NCBI RefSeq assembly: GCF_001953955.1
Contig: NZ_CP019301.1
Location: 450,501 to 514,500, forward strand
Direction: 5' to 3'
Origin: Prevotella intermedia ATCC 25611 = DSM 20706
GTDB lineage: Bacteria > Bacteroidota > Bacteroidia > Bacteroidales > Bacteroidaceae
Length of the DNA: 64,000 nucleotides
Under the pieces are notes generated by a model, which was given only the letters and a program-made list of their open reading frames with translations, was not told the origin of the DNA and did no database searches. Position numbers and translations under genes: made by a program. Positions 52,596 through 60,830 of this stretch are shown piece by piece; the first letter of the stretch is position 1, and every line of letters starts with the position of its first letter.

Positions 52596-54560
52596 ATGAA
52601 AAAACTTTTATTTTTAACCTTTGCAGTTGTACTGGGCATCTCATCAGCCCATGCACAAACGAGAGTATTACAGCGGGACCTAAGTACAGCAGGAAGCGCA
52701 CAGTTGTTCACCTCGCATAAGACACAGGTCAAGAAGATTGACCCTGCTGCCAATCAGATTTGGTGGGGATATGGAACCGAAACTGAAAACCGTGGTGGGC
52801 TCGGTGTGAGAGCAGCAGAAACCCACGACGTTGCTATCTTCGTTGCCCCTGACAACAGTGCTATTGTGGGAAAGACCATCAAGGCAATTCGCTTCTATCT
52901 CCGCGACAAGGCAAACACGAATAACGTTAAGGTGTGGATATCAAAGAGTTTACCTGATGACATCAGCAGTGCAGACTATGTTCAAGACGTTGACCAATCG
53001 GCTCTGAAGGCTGGCGACGAGAGCGGTAAAAAACAAGGACTTGCCAATGACATTGCACTGAACAAAGCATACACTATTGGCTCTGAAGGTGTTTATATTG
53101 GCTATTCTTTCACTCTTACCAGTGCTTCAGACGAAAAAACACAGTACCCTATCCTTACATGGGAGGGCAAGAAGACAGCTAATAGCTTCTACCTCCGCAC
53201 CTCGAAATCTATAAATAAATGGGCTAACTTTTCAAATGAAGATTATGGCAGATTGTCATTGCAGATACTCGTAGAGGGTGATTTTGTCCAGAATTCGGTA
53301 ACTCCTAGTTCTATGCAAGACCTTGTCGTAGTAAAGAACACTACAGGCAAGAGCAAGCTCATTGTAACCAATGGTGGTAGTGCTGGTATCAGCAGCATTG
53401 ATTATACTATCGCTACCGATGGCGCAGTAGGCGCAGAACAGCATCTTGACATTAACCCACCGTTCAAGACATATGGCGGTCAATTCACTATCGACCTGCC
53501 TCTCGCAGCCGATGCCAATACAGGTACAACTACGAAAACCATCACTATTACCAAAGTGAACGGCAAGACCAACGAAGCTAGTAACAAAACTGTAACTTGT
53601 AAACTGACTACTGTCGGAAAGCAAGTGAAGAGAGGTGTAGTTGTTGAAGAGTTCACAGGCACAGGCTGTCCTTGGTGTCCACGTGGCTTGGCAGGTATGA
53701 AGAAGCTGCGCGACACTTTCGGTGAAAACTTCATAGGTGTTGGAATTCATCAATTCAACCAAAGCGACCCTATGTTCTGCACTAACTATGCAAAGATTAA
53801 CTTTGGCGGAGCACCTTCTTGTAAGATAGACCGCAATGAAACCATGGATCCTTTCTATGGTACAGGCAACGACATCTGCGACGACTTCAAGGAAGCACTC
53901 GCACGCGTTGCAGGGGTAGGTGTATCGGTTACAGGTAAACTAAATGCTAATCGCACCGAAGTAACAGCAACAGCTACTATCGATCCTTTGTTGAGTGGAA
54001 CATATGAAATTGCCTATGCTCTTATTGGCGACGAACTTACAGGAACAGGCAGTGTATGGAAGCAGAGCAACAATTATGCCACACGCACTCCTGCTCAATG
54101 GGGCACTGATGACCCATACCTCACTCCGTTCTGCAAGGGCGGTAAGTATGGCAGTACCAAGGTTACATTGGCTTACGACGATGTATTGCTCTCAAGTTCT
54201 TATGTTTCAGGTACCAACAAGGCAAAGATCGACCCACTACAGGAAGGTAAAGTTGTAACCAACACTTACACACTTACGTTGCCAACCAAGACTGTTCTGA
54301 AAGAAGCTATCGAGAAAGCAGGCTACACAAAGCTCACAGTCATCGCAATGATTATTCGCAATGACGGTAAGATTGAGAATGCCGCTAAGTTCTGCTTGTC
54401 TGACGACCCAGCTGGCGTTGAAGGTATATCTGAAAACAAGAGCGAACTCAAAGAAGTAGCACGCTACACCATTGACGGTCGCAGAATCAGCACTCCACAG
54501 CGTGGTCTTAACATCGTCAAGATGTCTGATGGCTCTACCGTCAAGGTATTGGTAAAGTAA
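52596..54560 (+). CDS. T9SS-secreted Omp28-like protein with thioredoxin-type CxxC
   Basis: A 654-residue exported protein. Signal peptide to about residue 20. Residues about 60-230 form a beta-rich domain. A thioredoxin-like Omp28-type domain around 345-500 contains EEFTGTGCPWCPRG with the CPWC redox pair. The last 30 residues (ARYTIDGRRISTPQRG then LNIVKMSDGSTVKVLVK) match the sorting tail of type IX secretion cargo, so it is probably moved to the cell surface. Disulfide exchange on surface proteins is inferred. It has its own promoter and terminator. Confidence 0.85.
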   Translation: MKKLLFLTFAVVLGISSAHAQTRVLQRDLSTAGSAQLFTSHKTQVKKIDPAANQIWWGYGTETENRGGLGVRAAETHDVAIFVAPDNSAIVGKTIKAIRFYLRDKANTNNVKVWISKSLPDDISSADYVQDVDQSALKAGDESGKKQGLANDIALNKAYTIGSEGVYIGYSFTLTSASDEKTQYPILTWEGKKTANSFYLRTSKSINKWANFSNEDYGRLSLQILVEGDFVQNSVTPSSMQDLVVVKNTTGKSKLIVTNGGSAGISSIDYTIATDGAVGAEQHLDINPPFKTYGGQFTIDLPLAADANTGTTTKTITITKVNGKTNEASNKTVTCKLTTVGKQVKRGVVVEEFTGTGCPWCPRGLAGMKKLRDTFGENFIGVGIHQFNQSDPMFCTNYAKINFGGAPSCKIDRNETMDPFYGTGNDICDDFKEALARVAGVGVSVTGKLNANRTEVTATATIDPLLSGTYEIAYALIGDELTGTGSVWKQSNNYATRTPAQWGTDDPYLTPFCKGGKYGSTKVTLAYDDVLLSSSYVSGTNKAKIDPLQEGKVVTNTYTLTLPTKTVLKEAIEKAGYTKLTVIAMIIRNDGKIENAAKFCLSDDPAGVEGISENKSELKEVARYTIDGRRISTPQRGLNIVKMSDGSTVKVLVK

Positions 54561-54601
54561 AAAGAAACGCATAAGGCATCTTTGAAATGCCATTAACAAA
54601 G

Positions 54602-54641
54602 AAAAAGCCCTAACCAAATACAAGTTTGGTCAGGGCTTTTT
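54602..54641 (+). terminator. Intrinsic terminator of the T9SS CxxC gene
   Basis: AAAAAGCCCTAACCAAA pairs with TTTGGTCAGGGCTTTTT (one mismatch, 6-base loop), with a terminal T-run. Confidence 0.88.
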
Positions 54642-54760
54642 AAAGTTAATGCCGTAAAGAAGTTAATCGTTGAATGAAAGCAAATTACAGAAGCCTATCT
54701 TTAAACAACACATATAAGATTTTTTAATGCTTACAAAATTGATTATTCGGAATAATTTTG

Positions 54761-54768
54761 TATATTTG
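54761..54768 (+). promoter_or_regulatory. -7 promoter motif of the glutathione peroxidase gene
   Basis: TATATTTG, 40 bases ahead of the ATG at 54809. Confidence 0.7.
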
Positions 54769-54808
54769 CAGATACTACAAGGTATTCATTTAAAATAGAA
54801 AACAAGAA

Positions 54809-55363
54809 ATGAAAACAGTTTATGATTTCACTGTCAAAGACAGAAAAGGCGGTGATATTTCTTTAAAAGCGTTTGCCAACGAAGTGCTGTTAATTGTAAA
54901 CACAGCTACAAAATGTGGGTTCACACCAACTTACGATGAACTCGAAGCTACTTACAAAAAGTATCATTCACAGGGCTTTGAAGTGCTCGATTTCCCTTGC
55001 AACCAATTTGGACAGCAGGCTCCGGGAACCGACGAGAGCATTCACCAGTTCTGTAAACTTACATACGGCACTGAATTTCCACGCTTCAAGAAGATTAAAG
55101 TAAACGGCGAAGATGCTGACCCGCTTTACAAATTCTTGAAAGAACAAAAGGGTTTTGCAGGTTGGGACGAAAGCCACAAGCTCACACCTATACTCGACAA
55201 GATGTTGTCAGAGGCTGACCCAGACTACAAAGAGAAGTCGGACATTAAGTGGAACTTCACAAAATTCCTTATCAACAAGAAAGGTCAAGTTATTGCACGC
55301 TTCGAACCAACTGAAAAGATAGAGAACATTGAGAAGGAAATAGAGAAGTTGCTCGCAGAATAA
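54809..55363 (+). CDS. Glutathione/thioredoxin peroxidase (BtuE-like)
   Basis: A 184-residue Cys-type peroxidase that reduces peroxides. The active-site segment NTATKCGFTPTYDELE carries the peroxidatic Cys (near residue 36); LDFPCNQFGQQ and KWNFTKFLI (Trp-Asn) complete the tetrad. A Cys replaces the selenocysteine of animal enzymes. The length is normal and there is no signal peptide. With the rubrerythrin at 28 kb it belongs to the peroxide defences of the cell. It converges on the symporter gene across repeat copy 11. Confidence 0.95.
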   Translation: MKTVYDFTVKDRKGGDISLKAFANEVLLIVNTATKCGFTPTYDELEATYKKYHSQGFEVLDFPCNQFGQQAPGTDESIHQFCKLTYGTEFPRFKKIKVNGEDADPLYKFLKEQKGFAGWDESHKLTPILDKMLSEADPDYKEKSDIKWNFTKFLINKKGQVIARFEPTEKIENIEKEIEKLLAE

Positions 55364-55515
55364 AGCATTCGCACAATAAATAAAGAGAGTAGAAAGAAAA
55401 CCGTAAAACGGACAGTCTTTCTACTCTTTTTTATTTTCAGCTTTCTCATTTCAGCTTCTTACAGACCAGTAAAACTCAATGGAAACAACCTACTTTATGA
55501 ACGAAAAGAAGACTA

Positions 55516-55710
55516 TAAAGCTGTAAATATTTTTCACAAGCACCACTATTAAATAACAATCTGTGTATCAACACATTACAAAACCTATTGTTTTGCATTC
55601 CAAAAGCGTAGGTTTTACACGGTAAAAGCGGCTCTTTTGCATCGCAAAACAGCCGCTTTCGCAATGCCAAAGCGCAATTACCACTTTTCAATGAAATTAT
55701 CTTTACAAAA
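55516..55710 (-). repeat. Composite intergenic repeat, copy 11 (type G-G-T)
   Basis: Lies between convergent genes. Slot 1 GGCTG pairs with slot 2 GAGCC (one mismatch); slot 3 is CCTAC. Near-identical in its slots to copy 10. Confidence 0.92.
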
Positions 55711-55785
55711 ACAAAGCTATTTTTCGACAAAATCCTAAAGCAGAATAAAGAAAATCAACCCACCGAAAACATCAACTTTTCCTTC

Positions 55786-57204
55786 TTATCTCAGTTTTCT
55801 TGTAGCCAACAATCCCATAAACGTTAATAGACCATTGAGCATCAACAGCTCGTAACCGAACTTATAGTTCCATAACTGTAAAGCCATATTGTCTAACAAG
55901 AAGCAAAGCAACGGACTCGCCACAACTACGTAAGGCACCAAGCGGTCGTTCACTGTCTTACGTGTCAGCAAACCATAGGCAAACAAGCCGAGAAGCGGGC
56001 CATAGGTATAAGAGCACAATATATAAACTGCATCTATCAGACTTGTAGAGTTTACTACCCTGAACACCAAGATAAAGAGCACAAAAACCACCGCCATACC
56101 TATATGCACTCGCTTACGCAGGCTTTCGTTCATTGGTTGTTCGCAAATATCTACACAGTAACTGGTAGTGAGAGAGGTAAGTGCAGAGTCGGCACTCGAA
56201 AAGCAAGCAGCCACCACACCTATGGCAAACAGCACCTCTACCCCACTGCCCAACATTCCACCAGCTACGGGCAACAACATCAGTTCGTCGGGCGAAGCAG
56301 GCAAAGGGTTTCCTCCTTGCTGTAAAAACATCATAAGCAGCACGCCCAAAGCCATAAACAACAAGTTGGCAGGCAAAAAGGCCACGCCATAAGTGCACAT
56401 ATCCTTCTGTGCATCGCGCAAGGTTTTGCACGTCAAGTTCTTTTGCATCATATCTTGGTCAAGCCCCGTCATCACCACAACGATGAACACACCGCTGAGG
56501 AATTGTTTCCAAAAGTTCTGCTTAGAAACCCAATCGTCCCAGACAAATATCTGCGAATGGCTATCGTTTACTACGGCAGTAAAGGCTTCCGACAGGTTCA
56601 AGTCCAATGCGCCCATCACCTTATATATAATAAGGAGTAAGGTTAGAAACATACACAGCGTCTGAAAAGAATCGGTAAACACCAACGTTCTGATGCCGCC
56701 CTTGCGCGTATAAAGCCATATTAGCAATACCAACACGACAACAGTAAGCGGAAAAGGAACGTTGAAAGCGTCGAGAACGAAGCGTTGCAATATCATACAG
56801 ACAACATAAAACTTTACGGCAGCCCCCGACATCTTGGACAAGATGAAAAACGAAGCTCCCATTTTGTAACTCCGCACGCCTAACCTTTCTTTCAAGAAGG
56901 AATATATCGTTATCAGGTTCAAGCGATAGTAAATAGGCAATAACACAAAAGCCACCAACACATAACCGAAGATAAAGCCCATACAAGTTTGTGCGTAAGC
57001 CATATTCTGCCCTATCACCATACCGGGCACACTGACGAATGTTACGCCCGAAATGCTTGCACCTATCATACCAAACGCCACCAAATACCAAGGCGACTGG
57101 CGGGTTGCACGGAAGAACGAATCGTTGCTGCTTTTCTTAACTGTCAGTTTGCTGATGAACAAAAGCAGAAGGAAATAAACGAGTATGGTTCCAATAATAA
57201 TCAT
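55786..57204 (-). CDS. Sodium:solute symporter (SSS family)
   Basis: A 472-residue polytopic protein of the SSS family with about 13 membrane helices. Family features include GMIGASISGVTFVSVPG near residue 47 (sodium-site region) and FSSADSALTSLTTSYCVDI near 330. The solute cannot be told; relatives carry sugars, sialic acid, amino acids or pantothenate. Since the type II pantothenate kinase gene ends 215 bases upstream, pantothenate is tempting but unproven. Confidence 0.88.
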   Translation of the reverse strand: MIIIGTILVYFLLLLFISKLTVKKSSNDSFFRATRQSPWYLVAFGMIGASISGVTFVSVPGMVIGQNMAYAQTCMGFIFGYVLVAFVLLPIYYRLNLITIYSFLKERLGVRSYKMGASFFILSKMSGAAVKFYVVCMILQRFVLDAFNVPFPLTVVVLVLLIWLYTRKGGIRTLVFTDSFQTLCMFLTLLLIIYKVMGALDLNLSEAFTAVVNDSHSQIFVWDDWVSKQNFWKQFLSGVFIVVVMTGLDQDMMQKNLTCKTLRDAQKDMCTYGVAFLPANLLFMALGVLLMMFLQQGGNPLPASPDELMLLPVAGGMLGSGVEVLFAIGVVAACFSSADSALTSLTTSYCVDICEQPMNESLRKRVHIGMAVVFVLFILVFRVVNSTSLIDAVYILCSYTYGPLLGLFAYGLLTRKTVNDRLVPYVVVASPLLCFLLDNMALQLWNYKFGYELLMLNGLLTFMGLLATRKLR

Positions 57205-57263
57205 TGCACAATAAAAAGAAGAAAATAAGTTGGTATTTTAGTTGGTATATAAAACCTTTTTTG

Positions 57264-57271
57264 TAACTTTG
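57264..57271 (+). promoter_or_regulatory. -7 promoter motif of the candidate small RNA
   Basis: TAACTTTG on the plus strand, with a TTGG about 20 bases upstream. The only plus-strand gene nearby is far downstream beyond a terminator. Confidence 0.6.
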
Positions 57272-57275
57272 CTAA

Positions 57276-57414
57276 CATAAATCAAGCCACGATGGTGGCA
57301 CATTATGGAATGCAATAATACGTTAATAAAACGATAAGAGCATAAAACAATGCTATGACACACACTTTTTCAGCTCGTTAAAAGTATTTATCTACTTTCA
57401 CGAGCTGATTTTTT
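57276..57414 (+). ncRNA. Candidate small RNA of about 139 nt
   Basis: A plus-strand promoter motif at 57264-57271 is followed after about 140 bases by a strong hairpin (57370-57378 with 57400-57408, extended by AAAGTA/TACTTT) and TTTTTT at 57409-57414. No ORF of more than about ten codons lies between. A smaller stem GCCAC/GTGGC is near the 5' end. T-runs follow the hairpin only on the plus strand, so it is not simply the terminator of the minus-strand kinase gene. It matches no named RNA family that I recognise. Confidence 0.5.
57370..57414 (+). terminator. Terminator hairpin of the candidate small RNA
   Basis: TCAGCTCGT/ACGAGCTGA with inner AAAGTA/TACTTT pairs, then TTTTTT on the plus strand. 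It abuts the stop of the pantothenate kinase gene. Confidence 0.8.
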
Positions 57415-57418
57415 ATTC

Positions 57419-58252
57419 TTAACCGAGCTTTAACTCATTGCTGGCTTGCAATGCACAACCAATAGCAGTGCAGTATTCCGAGTATTTAGGAATAATGAAA
57501 TGAACATCGTAAAGGCGTTCCATCATTGGGAAAAGAATCTTACATTGAGGAAGGCGCGAAAGGTTTCCAATCATTACAAAGTCCTTTATTCCGCTGTTCA
57601 ATGCACTTAAAATCGCTGAAGAACCTATGGACTGCAACACTAAACAGATAAGTCCCAACGCCACATCTTCGCTCCGTGCATTGCCACGTGCATTGGCAAA
57701 AAGCGACGCAGTGGCATTCATTGGCAAGCCAGGCAAGGGCTTTGCCGATATATCACTTATCTGCAGGTTTATATTTCCTATATCTCCTTTCTTTGCCAAG
57801 TCGGATATTTGATGAATATCATCGGTGTTCAGCAACAATCGGGAAAGCCCATTCAGCGTGCCACCTCCTATTCCAATGCCGCCAATATGGCGAATATCGT
57901 CGCCGTCGCACAAAACGAGCGAAGTACCAGTACCCATCGAAACTACTATCATACGATTAAGATTTGCCTCGAATCGAGCACCCAATCCGTCGGCTAAAAA
58001 CTCGTCAGCCTTTTCTGTAGGCAGTCCGTAAACAGGCTTGTCTATATAGGCAGAACCCACGCCCGTAAGCATTACCTTACCAACGTCGCTCAACTCTATC
58101 TTGTTGTCGTACAGATACTTTCCAAATGCACCATAAAGAGAAGTTACAGGGTCGGTAGCCTTGATGCGCAAGGGGCGCACCACCTCTCCGTTTCTTATTC
58201 CAACTATCTTCGTCGTCGATATTCCTACATCAATTCCAATAGCTATTTTCAT
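57419..58252 (-). CDS. coaW: Type II pantothenate kinase
   Basis: A 277-residue ASKHA-fold kinase that phosphorylates pantothenate, the first step to coenzyme A. The phosphate-1 loop is GIDVGISTTKIVG (residues 6-18), the phosphate-2 loop is SMGTGTSLV (near 109), and GGIGIGGGTL and the AIGCALQA end follow. Sequence and size fit the type II (Staphylococcus-like) group. It has a -7 motif at 58276-58283. A BadF-type ATPase is a less likely alternative. Confidence 0.85.
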   Translation of the reverse strand: MKIAIGIDVGISTTKIVGIRNGEVVRPLRIKATDPVTSLYGAFGKYLYDNKIELSDVGKVMLTGVGSAYIDKPVYGLPTEKADEFLADGLGARFEANLNRMIVVSMGTGTSLVLCDGDDIRHIGGIGIGGGTLNGLSRLLLNTDDIHQISDLAKKGDIGNINLQISDISAKPLPGLPMNATASLFANARGNARSEDVALGLICLVLQSIGSSAILSALNSGIKDFVMIGNLSRLPQCKILFPMMERLYDVHFIIPKYSEYCTAIGCALQASNELKLG

Positions 58253-58275
58253 AACACCTTATATATAATTATGGG

Positions 58276-58283
58276 GCAAAGAT
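58276..58283 (-). promoter_or_regulatory. -7 promoter motif of coaW
   Basis: TATCTTTG on the minus strand, 23 bases ahead of the start codon. Confidence 0.65.
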
Positions 58284-58368
58284 ACAAAAAAAGTAGATTG
58301 TCAGACAGCTTATGAAAGAGTTTTTGCAAAAAAAGCGAAAAACATTTCTCTATTTATCTGAAAATGAG

Positions 58369-58376
58369 TATCTTTG
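58369..58376 (+). promoter_or_regulatory. -7 promoter motif of the HU gene
   Basis: TATCTTTG, 57 bases ahead of the HU start codon; probably drives HU, the COX24-type gene and perhaps the RNase gene. Confidence 0.7.
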
Positions 58377-58433
58377 CAGTCCGTTATAATGAGATAACAA
58401 GATTAAGTATAATTAATAGATAAATAAAACAAA

Positions 58434-58712
58434 ATGACAAAGGCAGATATTATCAATGAGATTGCATCTTCGACAGGTATATCTAAGAAAGATGTGTCAG
58501 CAGTTGTGGAATCTTTCATGGACGCAATAAAAAACAGCTTGTTAGAGAACAAGGAGAACGTTTACCTTCGTGGCTTTGGTAGCTTCATCGTTAAACACCG
58601 CGCCGAGAAGACTGCACGCAACATTTCAAAAAACACAACAATTACTATCCCTGCACATGACTTCCCCAGCTTCAAGCCAGCGAAGACATTCATCGAGGAT
58701 ATGAAGAAATAA
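58434..58712 (+). CDS. hup: HU-family DNA-binding protein
   Basis: A 92-residue histone-like HU/IHF protein that bends and packs DNA. The N-terminal helices (MTKADIINEIASSTGISKKD) and the core GFGSFIVKHRAEKTARN are typical; the DNA-binding arm carries TITIPAHDFPSFKPAKT, with the intercalating Pro. The length is normal. It is the first of three plus-strand genes with short gaps. Confidence 0.95.
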   Translation: MTKADIINEIASSTGISKKDVSAVVESFMDAIKNSLLENKENVYLRGFGSFIVKHRAEKTARNISKNTTITIPAHDFPSFKPAKTFIEDMKK

Positions 58713-58750
58713 TAAACAAAACAATATAAACAATTTAAACATTTAAAGCT

Positions 58751-58840
58751 ATGCCAAACGGAAAGAAGAAAAAGGGACACAAGATGGCTACGCACAAGCG
58801 TAAGAAGAGATTAAGAAAGAACAGACATAAGAGCAAGTAA
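58751..58840 (+). CDS. AURKAIP1/COX24-domain mini-protein (29 residues)
   Basis: A 29-residue, very basic protein (MPNGKKKKGHKMATHKRKK then RLRKNRHKSK), with 16 Lys or Arg residues. It matches the short AURKAIP1/COX24 (DUF1713) proteins of Bacteroidota, related to mitochondrial mS38 and bacterial bS22, and so is probably a small-subunit ribosomal protein near helix 44. It lies between HU and rng and is easily missed by gene callers. Confidence 0.85.
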   Translation: MPNGKKKKGHKMATHKRKKRLRKNRHKSK

Positions 58841-58983
58841 GCCCCATCGGGCTGAAGACTCATATTAAGTCTTTCAACATGACGGGGCATGTCATCGCAT
58901 TAAACTCCTATTATGGAGTGCGACGGCACGTCTCGCTTTTTATTGGATAAGCGTCGCAAAGATGCTTATAAGAACAGAAGAAA
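58841..58983 (+). promoter_or_regulatory. Structured leader ahead of rng
   Basis: A 143-base stretch between the COX24-type gene and rng with nested pairs: GCCCC (58841-58845) with GGGGC near 58884, an inner GAAGACT/AGTCTTTC stem, ATGAC/GTCAT, then TCGCA..ACTCC with GGAGTGCGA. No ORF fits. RNase E of Escherichia coli controls its own mRNA through a folded leader; a similar device here is inference. Confidence 0.55.
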
Positions 58984-60555
58984 ATGACAAGCGAAATAAT
59001 TATTGATGCCCAACCGAAAGAGATTTCGATTGCATTGCTTGAGGACAAGCGATTGGTGGAATACCAACGCGAACCAAGAGAAGCCAATTTCTCAGTTGGA
59101 AACATCTACATTGCGAAGGTCAAGAAATTAATGCCAGGGCTTAATGCCTGCTTCGTAGATGTTGGTTATGAACGCGACGCATTTCTTCATTATCTTGATT
59201 TAGGAAGTCAGTTCAACTCCTTTGCTAAATATCTCAAACAGGTACAAAGCGACAGAAAACGACTTTTCCCCATTGAAAAAGCCAACAGACTGCCCGACTT
59301 GCAAAAGGATAGCAGCATTCAAAACACGCTGCAAGTGGGTCAGGAGGTAATGGTACAAGTAGTAAAAGAGCCCATTTCAACAAAGGGTCCACGCCTGACA
59401 GGCGAAATTTCTTTTGCAGGACGCTATATTGTACTCATTCCATTTGGGGATAAAGTAAACGTTTCTACCAAAATTAAAAGTGGAGAAGAGCGCGCCCGCC
59501 TGAAGCAGCTCATACAGAGCATTCGCCCAAAGAACTTCGGGGTGATTGTCCGTACGGTGGCACAAGGCAAAAGGGTGGCGGAACTCGACGCTGAGATGAA
59601 AGTACTATACGGAAGATGGCACGATGCCATAACGAAAGTACAGAAAACTCAAGAGCGACCACAACTCATTTTTGAAGAGAAAGGACGTGCGGTAGGTATG
59701 CTTCGCGACCTCTTCAACCCCACCTACGAGAATATTTATGTAAACGACGAGGAGATTTGCAATGCCGTAAAGAACTATGTTACTCTTATTGCCCCTGAAA
59801 AGGCAAACATAGTAAAGAAATATACAGGCAAGTTGCCCATCTTCGACAACTTTGACGTAACGAAGCAGATTAAGTCGAGCTTTGGAAAAACGATAAATTA
59901 CGGACACGGTTGCTACATCATCGTTGAACATACCGAAGCTATGCACGTTGTCGATGTGAATAGCGGAAACAGAACAAAGGAGAAAGGACAGGAACAAAAT
60001 GCTCTCGATACCAATCTTGGCGCAGCCGACGAGATAGCTCGACAACTCCGCTTGAGAGATATGGGAGGTATTATTGTAGTAGACTTCATTGATATGAACT
60101 TGGCGGAAGACCGGCAAATGCTCTACGAGCGTATGTGCAAAGCGATGCAGAAAGACCGTGCCCGCCACAACATCTTGCCATTGAGCAAGTTCGGACTAAT
60201 GCAGATAACACGCCAGAGAGTCCGTCCTGTTATGGACGTTGATGTGGCAGAAGATTGTCCAACTTGTTTTGGTACAGGCAAAATCCGTTCAAGTTTGCTA
60301 TTTACCGACCTGCTTGAACGTAAGATAGCCCAACTTGTGAATAAGGTTGGCATTAAGAAGTTCTACTTGCACGTGCACCCATACGTTGCTGCTTACATCA
60401 ACAAAGGCGTTGTTTCCCTGAAAATGAAGTGGCAAATGAAATATGGTCTCGGCGTTAAGATTGTACCATCGCAGAAACTTGCTTTTATGCAATACGAGTT
60501 CTACGACAACAAACGTCAGTTCATTGATATGAAAGATACCAACGACAAGTTGTAA
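58984..60555 (+). CDS. rng: Ribonuclease E/G
   Basis: A 523-residue endoribonuclease of the RNase E/G family, which processes rRNA and starts mRNA decay. The S1 domain is at about 35-125 (VGNIYIAKVKKLMPGLNACF). The catalytic Asp residues lie in MHVVDVNSGN and GGIIVVDFIDM, and the zinc-link Cys pair in CPTCFGTGK. The length matches RNase G, without the long RNase E scaffold tail. It follows HU and the COX24-type gene on one strand behind a folded leader. Confidence 0.95.
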   Translation: MTSEIIIDAQPKEISIALLEDKRLVEYQREPREANFSVGNIYIAKVKKLMPGLNACFVDVGYERDAFLHYLDLGSQFNSFAKYLKQVQSDRKRLFPIEKANRLPDLQKDSSIQNTLQVGQEVMVQVVKEPISTKGPRLTGEISFAGRYIVLIPFGDKVNVSTKIKSGEERARLKQLIQSIRPKNFGVIVRTVAQGKRVAELDAEMKVLYGRWHDAITKVQKTQERPQLIFEEKGRAVGMLRDLFNPTYENIYVNDEEICNAVKNYVTLIAPEKANIVKKYTGKLPIFDNFDVTKQIKSSFGKTINYGHGCYIIVEHTEAMHVVDVNSGNRTKEKGQEQNALDTNLGAADEIARQLRLRDMGGIIVVDFIDMNLAEDRQMLYERMCKAMQKDRARHNILPLSKFGLMQITRQRVRPVMDVDVAEDCPTCFGTGKIRSSLLFTDLLERKIAQLVNKVGIKKFYLHVHPYVAAYINKGVVSLKMKWQMKYGLGVKIVPSQKLAFMQYEFYDNKRQFIDMKDTNDKL

Positions 60556-60606
60556 ACAACACTTATTTGTTTAAGATAATGTAAGAACTTTGCGGTTCTA
60601 TTTAAA

Positions 60607-60641
60607 AGATGTTATATCATTCGGATATAACATCTTTTTTT
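60607..60641 (+). terminator. Intrinsic terminator of rng
   Basis: AGATGTTATATC pairs with GATATAACATCT (12 bp, 5-base loop), then a T-run. Confidence 0.92.
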
Positions 60642-60683
60642 ATAGACTTTTTGTTTTAAATGAACTTATACAAACACCTCTTC

Positions 60684-60783
60684 AAAAGATACCGAGCAAT
60701 CTATAAAAAGATACCGAGTAATCCGCAAAAAGATATCGAGCAATCTGCAAAAAGATACTGAGCAATCCACAAAAAGATACCGA
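60684..60783. repeat. 22-bp-period array 2 (AAAAAGATACCGAGCAATCT unit)
   Basis: Four and a half units starting at 60684 (first one base short), 60705, 60727, 60749 and 60771, each 22 bp. Units differ at a few sites (ACCGAGCA, ACCGAGTA, ATCGAGCA, ACTGAGCA), with AGAT/ATCT ends that are partly palindromic. It lies between the terminators of rng and the TonB receptor gene. Confidence 0.92.
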
Positions 60784-60793
60784 CAAGCAAAAT

Positions 60794-60830
60794 AAAAACC
60801 GCCAAACTCGTAGAAAGCTTGGCGGTTTTT
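60794..60830 (-). terminator. Hairpin terminator of the 60905 TonB receptor gene
   Basis: AAAAACCGCCAA and TTGGCGGTTTTT form a perfect 12-bp stem with a 13-base loop, about 75 bases beyond the stop codon. Confidence 0.9.

Noticed and set aside
3475-55710. Composite repeats as a CRISPR array
   Set aside because: Copies are tens of kilobases apart, near-identical over about 190 bp, and have no short unique spacers or cas genes.
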